Assembly (NCBI GenBank): GCA_013399305.1
Contig: VXAI01000090.1
Location: 815,925-879,924, forward strand
Source: Rostratula benghalensis
Lineage: Eukaryota > Chordata > Aves > Charadriiformes > Rostratulidae
Reading direction: 5' to 3'
DNA: 64,000 nt
Shown here: one piece after another, positions 1 through 11,632 of the stretch
Layout: the number at the start of each line of letters is the position of its first letter
Numbering within the stretch: position 1 is the stretch's first letter
Program-made: the position numbers and the translations under genes
Notes under the pieces: generated by a model
Databases searched by the model: none
What the model was told of the DNA's origin: nothing
Seen by the model: the letters and a program-made list of their open reading frames with translations, nothing else

Positions 1-1384
1 AAGAAATTGAAGAATTCCATAAAAATCTTATGTAGATTTTTCTTACAAGTAACGATTTTATGAAGTTTATGTTAATTTGGGATTATAATTTTTCCACAAA
101 AAAAAAAAAAATGTCACTCATCTGCAAGGGCTTCTAAAATATGCTAGGTATATGGCTTTGGAAGGGAAAATCCTTTTCTTTCCTAGGTGGAAAATGTGGC
201 ACAGGCAAAGGGAATGCACTGGTTACATCGTCTATTTCTAGCATCATAGGAACTGTTTTAAAAGCTGAGAAGATTATTGCTGTTTGAGATTTCAGCATGT
301 TGTTTCTAACTGTTGTACTTTGTGGTTGGAAACTTGCTCCCTTGAACTAGGTAAAAAGTGAAAATTCTTTTTACCACCTATTAAGTCAGCAAGATAGAGT
401 GAAATGTTTTGCTTTCAGGCTTGACTGGCAACACTGTCTTTCAAGCCCTCATATGCAGCTTTGTTCATTAAATCACACTTGTTTTTTAGTTTGGGAAAAA
501 TTTAAGTCAATGAAGAAAAATGGCAGTGAAAGATTAGAGATAGAAAATTAATTAAATTTGTTATCTATTTTTATTACTTTTTACTAAAATACTTAAGTGA
601 ATGATGTATATTCATAAGTAATTCTAAGGATGGAGATAAAATATTCAGTAAAATGAAGATTAAGGAAAGTATTTGCTTAATTTAAAATAAACACATGAAA
701 TTGCTGTGTCACTCTGCAGAGGGAACAATTTCTTCATGAGGTATGTGAAAGATGACAGGAGAAGAAGCATTTATTTGGACTGTAAATTCTTTAAAAAAAA
801 AAAAAAATCTTCAGTCTCCAGTAAAATTACATGCATATGAGGCTTTCTCTAACACTCATTACTAGAACAAAACTCTCCTGACCTTTCAGCCTAGCCTAGG
901 TTTTTTATTCAAAAGGAAGAAATGTAACATTTCATAAAACTAGTAAAAATAGATACCAAGATTAGGCAGGCAGCAGGAATCTTCAAACAGATGCCAAAAA
1001 GAATAAAGAGATTAGCCTCTCAAATTACAACATATTGGCAGGGGAAATATTTGATTTATTTTGTGAACTGCTTCGGTACTTGTACTTCCTAGCAGTGAGA
1101 GCTGAAGTCAGCTGTTTATATTTTTTACCTTCAGCTAAAGATCAGTGCTATATTTTTGAAAATACTGTAAAGTATTTGTAATCAAAACTAGTCCCCTTTC
1201 CAAAGATGTTAAGAGCAGAAGCTGTGAGCAGACAGTTTGTCTAGGAAGCTGGCCCTCAGAGCAAGTTCTTCTATGTTAGGAAGTTTGGGTATAAGTGTTT
1301 TCAGACCTGCTTTCTCGAATGGTAAGGCTCTCGTTAAGTTACCAGGATGAAGATCCATTACAATTTTTATACCAAAGCAAGTGC

Positions 1385-1902
1385 AGTTGCAACCTGGAGT
1401 TCTGTGTCCAGCTTTGGAGTCCTCAACACAGAGAGGACATGGACCTGTTGGAAGGGGTCCAGCAGATGGCCATGAAAATGCTCGGAGGGCTGGAGCACCT
1501 CTCCTGTGAAGACAGACTGACAGAGTTGGGGCTGTTCAGCCTGGAGAAGAGGAGGCTCCAGGGAGACCTTATTGCAGCCTTCCAGTACCTAAAGGGGGTC
1601 TGCAGGAGAGATGGGGAGGGATTCTGTCAGGGAGTGGAACGATAGGATGAAGGTTAATGGTTTTAAATTGAAAGAGAGGAGATTTAGATTAGATATCAGG
1701 AAGAAATGCTTTACTGTGAGGGTGGTGAGATACCAGAACAGGTTGCCCTGAGAAGCTGTGGATGCCCTGTCCCTGGGAATGTTCAAGGCCAGGCTGGATG
1801 GGCCTTTGAGCAATCCGACCTAGTGGGAGGTGGCTCTGCCCATGGCAGGGAAGTTGGAACTAGATTATCTTTAAAGCCCCTTCCAACTTCTATGATTCTA
1901 AA
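1385..1902 (+). repeat. CR1 LINE fragment, 3' end, about 520 bp
   Basis: Typical CR1 3' sequence is readable: GTGTCCAGCTTTGGAGTCC, the GGGCTGTTCAGCCTGGAGAAGA-like block, AGGAAGAAATGCTTTACTGTGAGG, CAGGTTGCCC, and an end close to the CR1 tail (TTCTATGATTCTA). The element is truncated at its 5' side and diverged. The short open frames within it are not host genes. Confidence 0.9.
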
Positions 1903-2398
1903 ATCTGATTACATCCCTTCTGGCTGCTGTCTGAACACTTTTGCGTCATGATGCTCAATGATTTTGTATTCTGTTATTTCTAGCTCCTAGAGATATAACT
2001 GGATAAGAATTGCAGTCATCGTTTCCTTGTTGTGGAAAAAATAACTGCACGCATGTTTTATAAAGTAATGTAACCTAACACCAATTACCAGTGAAAAAGG
2101 GGGGCAGAAGCTACTGCTTTGGCCACTATTTTGAGATTTGGGGTAATACATTGGTAATGTTTGTGGTAACAGTTGAGCTAATATATTAGGGTCATCCAGA
2201 CTTAACTATTCTGCCTGGTTAAGACCAGGAGGTTAATTAGTTCAGTTGATGGCTGTAAACATGAAGCTACTGACTTTCCATGAGTTTGCCTCTGCCACTT
2301 TTCTTTGTGTCAGCAGTCCTCTACTGTTTTTCCTCAGTGTTTTTAAAAGGACTTTAGCTTTTGTCCTGGTGCAGAACAGGAAAGCTTGAAAATATTAA

Positions 2399-2419
2399 TG
2401 GAATGGAATGGAATGGAAT
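2399..2419 (+). repeat. Short tandem array (TGGAA)4
   Basis: Four copies of TGGAA lie in ANGPT2 intron 5. It is short and probably stable. Confidence 0.85.
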
Positions 2420-4918
2420 AATTGTTTTCCTCTCAGTTCTTGTGTGCAATTCTTTAGTTTTGGATCATGATGGGAGACAATTAGTAAAGTGGGATAAGTT
2501 ACAGATTACACAGAAGTTGTTTATAAGCCTGTTGGGAGGTCAGAAGGTGTTACAAGAGGAAAAGACAAAAACATAAACAGCAGCACAGCACTTTTGGCAA
2601 ATAAAAAAGGTCATTCTGTTTCCTGGTCCGAATGTCCATCCACATCATAAACAGTTGAAAATGGTGTAATGTGTTGATTATCCCTAAACCTTCACTTCCC
2701 TTGACAGCCCCTCTTATGCGTTTGTATTTGAATAAAAGAGTCTGTATCAGATCAGAGCTTTATAGTCTCTTATTTTTCATGTCATATAGTAAGTAAAAGC
2801 TTTGTCCTTTTAAGTGTCTTATTGTATCTGGAGTGGGCAGAATAAGTTTAAAGTTTTTAATATTATTGCATTTATTGCTAATTTAATTAAAGTATTACAT
2901 TTAAACTATTTTTTAACTTAGTCAATTACCAAAATGGATATTTTTGTTAAGTGTTTTAGGCTTCCATGTTCAAACGTAAAGGATTTAATATTTTATAGTC
3001 CAGGAAATTTGCAATTGTACTTTTGTTTCAGGCATAGAATATTTTGGTCGGGTTTAGAAATGTGTGTTGCTCTGGCTTCTCAGATCATGTAAATTGCCTA
3101 AACTTTTATTGCTTTGGCAACACAGCGTTAAGAGTTTATGACAGAAATTTTCATTCTGTAATGTTGCATGCAGTTGTGTCTGCTTTTAGAAAATGTGCAT
3201 GCTCTGTATATTATATTGCACAGTAACATTAATAACTAAGGTAAAAGCTTGAGACAAGCAATATTAAGAAACTGAAGGAATGTAACCCTATCAGACTGCT
3301 GCAATTTATTACTTTAGAGATGAAGTAGCTTGCATCTCTTTTAGCATTTAAAATTGTGATTTTAGATATTTTTGCTATTTGAATACCAGTCTATTGCATA
3401 TGTAATACAACACTTTGTTGCATCTAATGTAACTAATTTTCCTGTGAAACAGATGTATTGAATAGAGATCATTCAAAAGGAAAACCAGCCTCCTCTTTTT
3501 TCAAGAGAAGCAGATTGCAGATATCATAATTTCTTTAGATGTTATCTGCAAAAATTCCAGGGTTTATGCATTGTGTTTTATAGATCTTACCCAAACAAAT
3601 TGCTTATTTCCTCTAGTTGAAAGCTTTGTAAGGGTAAAGATCACAAAGTCTGGTTTGGGCTAGATGAAGTTCTGGCACTTCAAAGACAAGTTACTGGTGA
3701 ACTTAATTTCTAAACCTTTGCTATCAAAACTTGGGGGGAAAATGCTTTCTCCGTCAGAGTTCTACCAATTCTTTTTCCATATATGTCTTCAGTTTCCGCT
3801 GCTTTTGTACATTTTCTGTTAGGTTTTTTCCCCAAGTATTTCTAATAAAATGAAGTAGAGCCTTTGGAATTCCATAAATACTTCAATTTTTATAAGGAAA
3901 TGTCTACAATATGAAATTATAAAAACATTAGAAAATAATCTAGTGTTTGTCTAAGAAATATAGTAAGCATTTTTGTTAATATTCAAATGTCCCTTAGCTT
4001 CCTCATAATGCTCACTGCAGTTTTTGGTTCTTTATCCTCACAGTCCACCTGAGGCTTTCCGCCCTTTCAGAATTTTTTTGATTGTTTCAACTGAATTAAA
4101 CTATCTGAAGCCCTTCTAATTTTATTTGCTTCAGTAGATGGAGCGTTTTTATCAGGCATCCAGTGTTTCATCAACTCAGTGCCATTTTTAGCTCAAGGCC
4201 TCTTCTCTAGAGGTATGCTGTGTTGCTTTAACTTAAATTGACATTAAAGTTCATTTCAGTTAAACAACACACGGGGGGGAAAATATCCACGGAGGAATTT
4301 AAACTGATCTAGTGATACCACTGCAAACTCTCACCTTTTATTTAAATGGGAGCAGTGTTTTCTAGGAAAGTCTTCTCTGTTACCCATTGCCAGTTGTGGC
4401 ACTCTAATTGCTAAACTAATTGTTATACAAATGCCCTTAAACCTCTGCATAAAAAGGACTGGAACCCACCAGTCTAGTACCCATAGATTGCTTACATGAA
4501 TACACATCCATGACTACTCTTACATGCCACTGATTTTACCTTTTTGCCACCTGAAGGAATTTAGGGGAGACAGGAAATTGCAGATCATAGGGAGCAACTG
4601 TGTTGGAGTTAGAGATTTTATGAAAAAATTCCAGCACAGTATTGCTTTAATAGTGTTAATTACGTGGAGACAAAGAAAGAAATTCTGGTGTGCTGAAATG
4701 AACAACAAAATGCTCATTCATTTCAACTGAGCCAAGATTTCAGCTGAAGGACTTTCCTCTCCCTGTGAGATACTCAGATCTCTACATGATGAAATGCTCA
4801 TAAAAAACACGGTAAGAAATAAACTTCACTATCAACTTATGTTTAAAATACGTATTTACAAGATCAAATAACTTTTTAACACACAGTATGCCTAGGTAGC
4901 ACTTTATAGCCATCCTAC

Positions 4919-5049
4919 CTTCTTTTCTTGTGCAGTGTTTGGAACTGTTAAAGTGTAGATTCCACTTGTTGTCAGTCCAGATTTGAAAGCTTCAGCACAG
5001 TCTTTGAAGCTGATTTGCTCCTCTTTAGCTATGAAGTTGTTCTTGGCTG
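4919..5049 (-). CDS. ANGPT2: ANGPT2 coding exon 5: linker and start of the fibrinogen-like domain
   Basis: This exon completes Ser266 and encodes residues 267-309: a short linker, then AKEEQISFKDCAEAFKSG and GIYTLTVPN, the opening of the fibrinogen-related domain that binds TIE2. Cys283 is the first conserved domain cysteine; its disulfide partner should be in the next exon. The acceptor is a tandem TAG-CAG (NAGNAG). I use the upstream site because it gives Ser-Ala-Lys, as in the human protein I recall. The downstream site would drop Ala267 only. The donor is AAG|GTAGGA, phase 0. No later ANGPT2 exon was found in the remaining 4.9 kb to the left. Confidence 0.95.
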
Positions 5050-7347
5050 CTACAAATGCAATAGAAATTGAAGGCATTAGAGGAGAAGAATTGAAGTTAC
5101 TAAGATGCAATAAATTGTGTACTCAGCTTAAAGCAGTTCTGAAAAATACACCTGGTCCTGAAAGAAATGACAGATTGAGGTATTAATTATGGGGTTTGTT
5201 ACTTTATATTATTTAGATACATTATTCTGATATGAGCATGTTTGCTTGATGGGCTGAAAAGTGCTGACCCTTATCACAAAGTTGAGTAAGAATACTTAGT
5301 ATATAGCATCTCATTCAGCTGAGCAGTTTCTGCTTCCATTCATTGTCTTTGCTGGACTCCTGTGTGGATTGCAACCTCTGTATGCATTAACTACAGTTAC
5401 AAACATATCTAACTAGCAGCTGATGATATTAATAATGACGTTTGGCTAATACTCTAATACTGTGAAATTTGACATAAGAGTTATGAAATCTTTTATAACA
5501 TAGCTTATTGGAATAACGACTCTTACAAAGTTTTAGCTAGTTTTTTTGTTGAGCGGGAGCAACTTTGTATGTTCTAAGCTGAAGCTTAGTAGCTCAGCCC
5601 AATCCACTAAGAAAACATCCCTTTTGGAATTCATTTGTGTAAAAAGTACATTTTAATATGCCTAAGCCTTCTTATTTTACAGAACAATCTGAGGCTCATC
5701 TTTTTGTTCAGCCCTTTATTAACTATGGAGGCTGGAATTTCCTGGCATTTTGCCTGCTGACTGATATTTCATATTTGACCCTTTTGGGGTTGGTTCTGTG
5801 TATTTTCCCTTTTAATTTAATCTAACAAGCACAACCAGTTAGTACAAAGTTTTAGGTGTCATAAAAATACATACTTATATTACAGTTGCTTATTATGTTC
5901 TTTTTAGCTTGCTTGTTCACTATTTACCTGTTTACATGCTTTGCCTTAAATATAAAAATAATATGTTCAGTGTTTTAATTGCTTTTCCACACTCTATTGT
6001 TTGTATACTGTCTTAGAAGCTTTCCCTGCTAATTTTGTCTTTTTGGCAAACATTCATTATTTTTTCTACTCTGGGTTTAACAGTATTGTAGCCAACATGA
6101 CTTTGACTTGTTTACTTATTTGTGCACTAGCATAGCAGATAACATCAGCAGGAACATGTACAGCCTTGGTAATGGTATTTAAGGGGATAGTGTCAGTTAT
6201 TAAGACCAAAAACTTGGGGTTTAGTTTGTTGAGAAAAACCTAGAACATGGTATAATTTAGGACACTACTGAAAACAGGACTTCTGAGCACGCTTTTCCTT
6301 TCTTGTGATCCAACTTACAGTAATGTAGCATAATCTATCTGTACTGGTTTTTAAGTTGTAATGACAACTATTTCAAAATTTTCATAGTATTTAATATTAA
6401 ATCCTTTTTTTAGAGTTTCTGTGTGCTTGTGTATTTCCAGCCCTGAAAACTTTAAGGTAAACATCTCAGGTTCTTTACTCTTTTATATAGAACAGTTACA
6501 ACTTCTTAATTTGTTGAAGTTCCATATTAGGTATGAAATTCAAGGTAAGGAATTTGTTCATTTGATTAAATCCTGTTTAGCCATAAATTTTAGTTTATGG
6601 CTTGTGTGTTTTTATGGAGCATGTGAATCTGCATAAATTTGAAAGCCATGCTCGGTGGCTATGATTTGTTGCAGGACTGTCAAGCGTTTAGGGTTGAGAT
6701 TACAGCCTATAAAATTTGCTAGGGTGAGGGATTTTTAGGATGAACAGGGAAGCTTCACTGAAAGACTGGAGGACTTTTGGGAGTCCCTGCTGCCCTGAGC
6801 TGGGGCTTTCTGTTGTTTGGGGCATACACGGGTGCTAAAACCTGGGTCAGCACTGTTCCTTTGCCTTTAATAGCCACTGTAATTTATCCTTTCTTTGATC
6901 AGCTGTATGTACAGAGAGCAATGAGAGGTGGCAGAAGTAACTTTTGCAAGCCAGGAAGAAAAGCTACAGGTCTACATCATGCAATCTAAACTAGGCACAT
7001 GCTCAAAGGGGTTTGTATTGCCAGATGAATAAATGCCGTATGAGAGGAATGATACGTGGCATCTCTGTGTTTTGTTGAACTGCTGAAGAAGTGGGCAAGC
7101 AAACTAATATAAACCACAGAAGACAAGCAAAATATTGAAAAGAAGCCACATAAATGTTGTTGTTGTTCCCCTCCACCCCTAAAAAATAGATTAGTTAACT
7201 CAGATGCAAAATTTAAGGAAAAAAAAAAAGTTAAATTTTTTGAGAAGCAGAAGCATGAGGAAACTGGCTCTAAGTCTTTATGGGCAATAATGTACACAAA
7301 TTAGGGAATGTCACTCAAGTGATATAAGCATGTCTGCTTTTACTTAC
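5050..7347 (-). other. ANGPT2: ANGPT2 intron 4
   Basis: This is about 2.3 kb of AT-rich intron between exons 4 and 5, bounded by GTAAGT and the tandem TAG-CAG acceptor. The only small repeats are a short (GTT)4 near 7,157 and an A10 run near 7,220. I see no other feature. Confidence 0.9.
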
Positions 7348-7580
7348 AGTTTGGTGTAGATATCATAGTAAGCAAGTTATGAACAGTCTCCGTCAGATCA
7401 TGTTGCTGTTTTTGCAGAACTGAGTTGTTTACTGTAGCTGTGACTAACTGCTTTTCTAGTTCTTCTATAATAGAGTTCTGTCTGGCTACTAGGACTTGAA
7501 GCTGATCTTTTTCATCTTTTATTGACTTCAGCTGAAGCGAGTGTTTGTCTTCCATCTCAAGAACTCTTTTTTCTAGAAAG
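7348..7580 (-). CDS. ANGPT2: ANGPT2 coding exon 4: end of the coiled coil
   Basis: This exon completes Ser188 and encodes residues 189-265 plus the first base of codon 266. It runs from FLEKRVLEMEDKHSLQLKS through QNSIIEELEK and VTATVNNSVLQKQQHDL to LLTMISTPN. This is the C-terminal half of the coiled coil and the beginning of the linker to the fibrinogen-like domain. NNS gives a sequon near Asn239. The acceptor is TTTTATTTAG|CTTTCTAG and the donor AACT|GTAAGT, with phase 2 in and phase 1 out. The first apparent ATG inside the exon is not a start; the exon is internal. Confidence 0.96.
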
Positions 7581-9274
7581 CTAAATAAAAGTTTACAGTT
7601 AGGCTTTCAAAAATATTTTTGAGTTGATGTAAAGAGAATGAAGTCTGTTGCAGAAGTTTCTTTCTTCATAAGCACTCAACTTCACTCTCTGATATTGTAC
7701 GTGCAGTAGAAAGCTAAATGAAAGCTGAGTTTAGGTTGATATATATGCTTTAATTATTATTATATAAGTAATAAAAAACATTATTGAGTATAGTCCATAT
7801 TGCAGGCTTTTAAACTGTCTGTTGGGTGTCTGATAATTCAATATTACAAATATTATTACAAATACAATTTGGTCCTGAAAAAAGAATAGTAGTGCTTGGA
7901 AGTACAGGGACTGCAAAATGGATCTACAACCAAAGCAACCATTACTTATGACTATGAACTGTCTCAAATACCATTCTCTCACAGGTTAGGCATAATAGTG
8001 AAAGGTTTCATGTTTTACCATATTAAAAGATGAAACTTATTTAAAGATGTACCTACGAACTTTTCAAATGTCCTGTAATGATAGTAAAGCATTACACTTA
8101 AATGTTACGCTGTGAAGACAGCAAAACGTGCATGAATATGTGTTACCCATCTCCAGTTCTGGAGCTGGCATGAGTAGATGACTGGATGGAAAATTACTTC
8201 ATTGGAAATTGTTCTGATGCAGATTTTGAGAAAACTGGTGTTAAAAGATGCATAGCTGGAAACGACAAGTTCACCTAAAATCCATTACCATTACTGAAAA
8301 AATTTTAGAAACCTGTAATAATGTTTCAAGCAGACTAGCTCGATGTCAGATTGTTTTTGCTAGGTGAGAAATAATGCTTTTGTGTTTATGTGGGTTTTAT
8401 AAGGGTCTGCTGAGTTCAAAACAAACAAAAAAAGCAGCAACATTTTAAAATTCAGTATTTACTTTGCTTTCCTTTGATAAGGATGCTTGCTTTTATTAAG
8501 CTGGTAGGTAAAATCTTTAGGGAGCATATATAAATGTAGTAGAGTAGTGAACAAAAATGTCAAAACATGTGTCCTGGTTTTCTTAAGCTAATTCTTTTAA
8601 AATAAAAAGCACTTTGCACATATGGTTCTCATTGAAAAACATGTCTTTGAAAGAGAAAACTTACTGTTATTGCTGCTTTTAGATTTCTCTGTAAACTATT
8701 TATTGCCAAAAGTAAAATAAGACCCTGGTGATATGAAAATGAAACTATCTGAAAAAAGGTATGAGCCTTTAGATGACAGCTGGCTATAGAAATGGACAGG
8801 AGTACTAGTTGTGTATCAGTCTGAATTTCAAAAGATTAGTAAGGAACACTGAATATGAGTAGCATTTGACTTCATTCACCAGGTTAGAAAAAAAATTGTG
8901 GTAATGACATGATTTAGGACAGCTGGGTACTGCATGGAAACAGAATTTTAGAGATGTGGTTGCACTGTCTTAGTCTGAAGAAGAATATGAATTGGCTACA
9001 ACCAAGGTACTGAGAAGTATTTCACTTTTAACCTTAAGTTCCTCATATAAAGGAGAACTTTAGATCATGAAGGATATATAAACTGAACACAAGAAGAATA
9101 AACCTGCATGATCCTCTAGGCCTTTAATAATATATGACCCTTGTAATGAGCGTAGCAGGGTGTTAGGAGCTTCTGTACAAGGCCTTATTTTCTTCCTTGT
9201 GTGTATTTATTTCTAAAACCATTGGAAGGTCACTTCAGGGAATAGTGTTTTATTAGTTTGACAGGCAAACTTAC
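7581..9274 (-). other. ANGPT2: ANGPT2 intron 3
   Basis: This is about 1.7 kb between the exon 3 donor (GTAAGT) and the exon 4 acceptor (TTTATTTAG). It is AT-rich, with no recognisable repeat or RNA gene. Confidence 0.92.
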
Positions 9275-9396
9275 CTGTTTTTTTCTTGTAATTTAGTTAT
9301 CTCGTTGGTCTGATCTGAAATCTGTCTTTCTAGTTTGTTTGTTGAAAGAGAGTGTTCCAAAAGCTGAAGTTCAAGTCTGGTTGTCTGGTTTAATAC
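9275..9396 (-). CDS. ANGPT2: ANGPT2 coding exon 3: coiled-coil segment
   Basis: This exon encodes residues 148-187 plus two bases of codon 188, starting VLNQTTRLELQLLEHSLST and ending KLQEKN. The acceptor is TTTATTTAG and the donor AACAG|GTAAGT. Phase is 0 at the start and 2 at the end; the split codon is completed to serine by the first base of exon 4. It contains an NQT sequon at about Asn150. It has no clear ORF of its own in simple six-frame scanning because the exon is only 122 bp and lacks a start codon. I identified it by reading the minus strand between exons 2 and 4. Confidence 0.95.
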
Positions 9397-11476
9397 CTAA
9401 ATAAAATTTATGAAAATATTTGAAGATCAATACGCTTCTTTTAAATAAACTGTAAATTTTTATGGTGTGGAATCTTGCAAATCTGTACTTAAGCCTGTAA
9501 TTAGAAGATTATTTTTGAACATTTAATTTGGGCACAAATGGTCATAGCATTAGCATGAAGAAGAATACACAGTTTTGCACTAGTTTTGTTGTTATGCTAC
9601 GATACATCATTGGGAGTATTTCAGTAGTAATCTACGAACAATGGCTGAGAGTTACTGTGTACTTTAATTTTGCTGATATACCTTCCCTGCTGCTACCAGA
9701 TTCTTTTTTCGGTGCTAGAACTATTATGGTGGTTATTCAGAGAAATGAGCTTGTTTTCTCAGTCTGGTGTAGAAAGTAAGTACTTTGTTTATCTCTCACT
9801 CATAGAAATCTTGGCCAAGTCCTGAAATCACTAGATAGTTCCTCTTTGCTATTTCCTTAATCCCAACTGCTGTCATGTAAACCACACTTTTGTTGACTCA
9901 TTCCTTGTATTTTAATAGTACCTTTTCTGTATGTATTGTTTATTGTCTAAATTTATCTGTATCTTTAAATGAAGGAATGTCAGTATTAACAAATGCAGAA
10001 GACACATTTCTGTTTGTATTGGATTGTATGACTTTGAGGCAAGTTTTCTAGAAATATTTTCTCATTGTTTTAGAACAGCTTTTTTTAATTCAGAATTTGG
10101 CTTTCCTTGGCAGGAGGAATTGATTACTCATGTCCTTCATGTTAAACAGTCATTCAGGACATGATTTCACACTTAAGTGTAATTGAAAACTATTGCCAAA
10201 AGTAAGTGTCCTTGAGAGAGCAATTGTTTGGTTAATTTCCTTATGTTGTTAATTAAGCCTTTAACCCAGTCACCAGTAATTTCAAGCAGAGAAGGAAAGT
10301 TACAGTGATTATTTTCTTCCTCTAAGCAGAAAATAAGTGAATAATTTCCATGGAGACATTACCGTGAATTAATAAATACATTCTCTGAACATGTGCAAAA
10401 TATTGGGCTCCTGAATAGTGCAATCAGAAAGTGGTATTCGGTACACCTGTGAGCTATGAACTATCAGTTCACCAAAGAGTTCACAAAGGCTCTGTTTGGG
10501 TTAAATTTAATTCATTGGATTAATTCCATAGATAGTAAAGTGTCTTATGAGGATTTTATGGTTTGCATGCTATTTACATTATATAAAATATTATGTGCTG
10601 CACGCTATATTCATTATTTGTTTTGGGAATTATATATTTGATTTGTCTTGTCGTGTTGGAGAAACTACAAATACATACCGTTCTACATTAATTGGACCAG
10701 TCCTTATATTAAAATCTGCATTCTGTTTCACAGAATGTCTTATTGTAGTTAATGCTTTTCAATTAAAGCAATAATTAAACGCACTAATATTTTTTGCTTG
10801 AAATAATTTAGAGAATAATATGAAAAGCAGCAAGTATACTTCTGTGTGAATACACTTTTCTAGTAGCCTACTCTTGATTCCTGTTTTCTTGATTCATCTC
10901 TGTTTTGTTTATTCATCCCTCTGTTAAATAATGACCATATAGTGCATTTTGCTGGAAATCAACTATTTATCCCACTTACAGCATCTGTGAAAATATTCAT
11001 TAAAGAGAGGCATTTTTATTTATAAGAATCTTTTAAAAAAAAAAACAAAGGAAAATTTAAATGTAAAAAAACAATTAGCCTGGTAAATGGAACAAAGGCA
11101 ATTTGAAGGAACTCTCTTTCAGCTAAGATGGTAGTGAGAGGTGAAAAACAACAGCTGTATAAAAGCATATCAGTACACAACTTGGAGATAGATGCTTGGA
11201 TACAGAGTATTAGTTTTAAGTATATTCACTTTAAAGGTGGATGTAACATGAAGTATGCTAGACATACTTCAAATCCTGCTGTAATGGAAATCTTTCAAGA
11301 GACAACAGTGGGCTTGAGATGGAACTATGTATTACCAAATACTAATGTTTCCTTAAGATGGGTAGAGCGGATGATTATGGTTGACTTCTAATTGTTGAAC
11401 TGAATAGCGTAACACTAGACTGTGTTGTAGGCATTTGGGAAGCAGAAGCATTTTTAGGTTGAAATTCATTACTTAC
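9397..11476 (-). other. ANGPT2: ANGPT2 intron 2
   Basis: This is about 2.1 kb between the exon 2 donor (GTAAGT) and the exon 3 acceptor. It is AT-rich with an A11 run near 11,035. Open frames of 60-90 codons here show no family resemblance and I treat them as chance. Confidence 0.92.
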
Positions 11477-11632
11477 TTGTGCTTCAACATCTGTTAATTT
11501 GCGGGTCTGTTCAGCTGTTTGATTTAGTAAGTTTGTGCCTATTTCAATCATTACTGCAGTCTGGTTCTGCACTGCAGTTTGCTGGATCTCTACCATTTCC
11601 TTCTTCATACTGTCTTGGATGTAATTCTCAAG
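11477..11632 (-). CDS. ANGPT2: ANGPT2 coding exon 2: coiled-coil segment
   Basis: This exon encodes residues 96-147, from LENYIQDSMKKEMVEIQQ to LTDVEAQ, part of the coiled coil that drives oligomerisation. It has an acceptor TTTCCCATGTAG and a donor CAA|GTAAGT. It is exactly 156 bp and phase 0 at both ends, so skipping it would keep the frame and remove 52 residues. NQT sequons sit at about Asn118 and Asn132. Heptad-like hydrophobic spacing runs throughout. Nearly every residue matches mammalian ANGPT2 as I remember it, so the family assignment is secure. Confidence 0.96.

Larger units (their letters stand above)
1..4918 (-). other. ANGPT2: ANGPT2 intron 5 (partial)
   Basis: This stretch follows the exon 5 donor and runs off the left edge. 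It contains one CR1 copy (1,385-1,902), an A13 run near 100, an A14 run near 790, and a short (TGGAA)4 array at 2,399-2,419. I looked on the minus strand for the next fibrinogen-domain exon (expected to begin AYCDMEAGG) and did not find it. Nothing else here is recognisable. Confidence 0.75.

Noticed and set aside
1295..1645. A 116-codon open frame
   Set aside because: It mostly lies inside a CR1 fragment; the translation is retroelement-derived.
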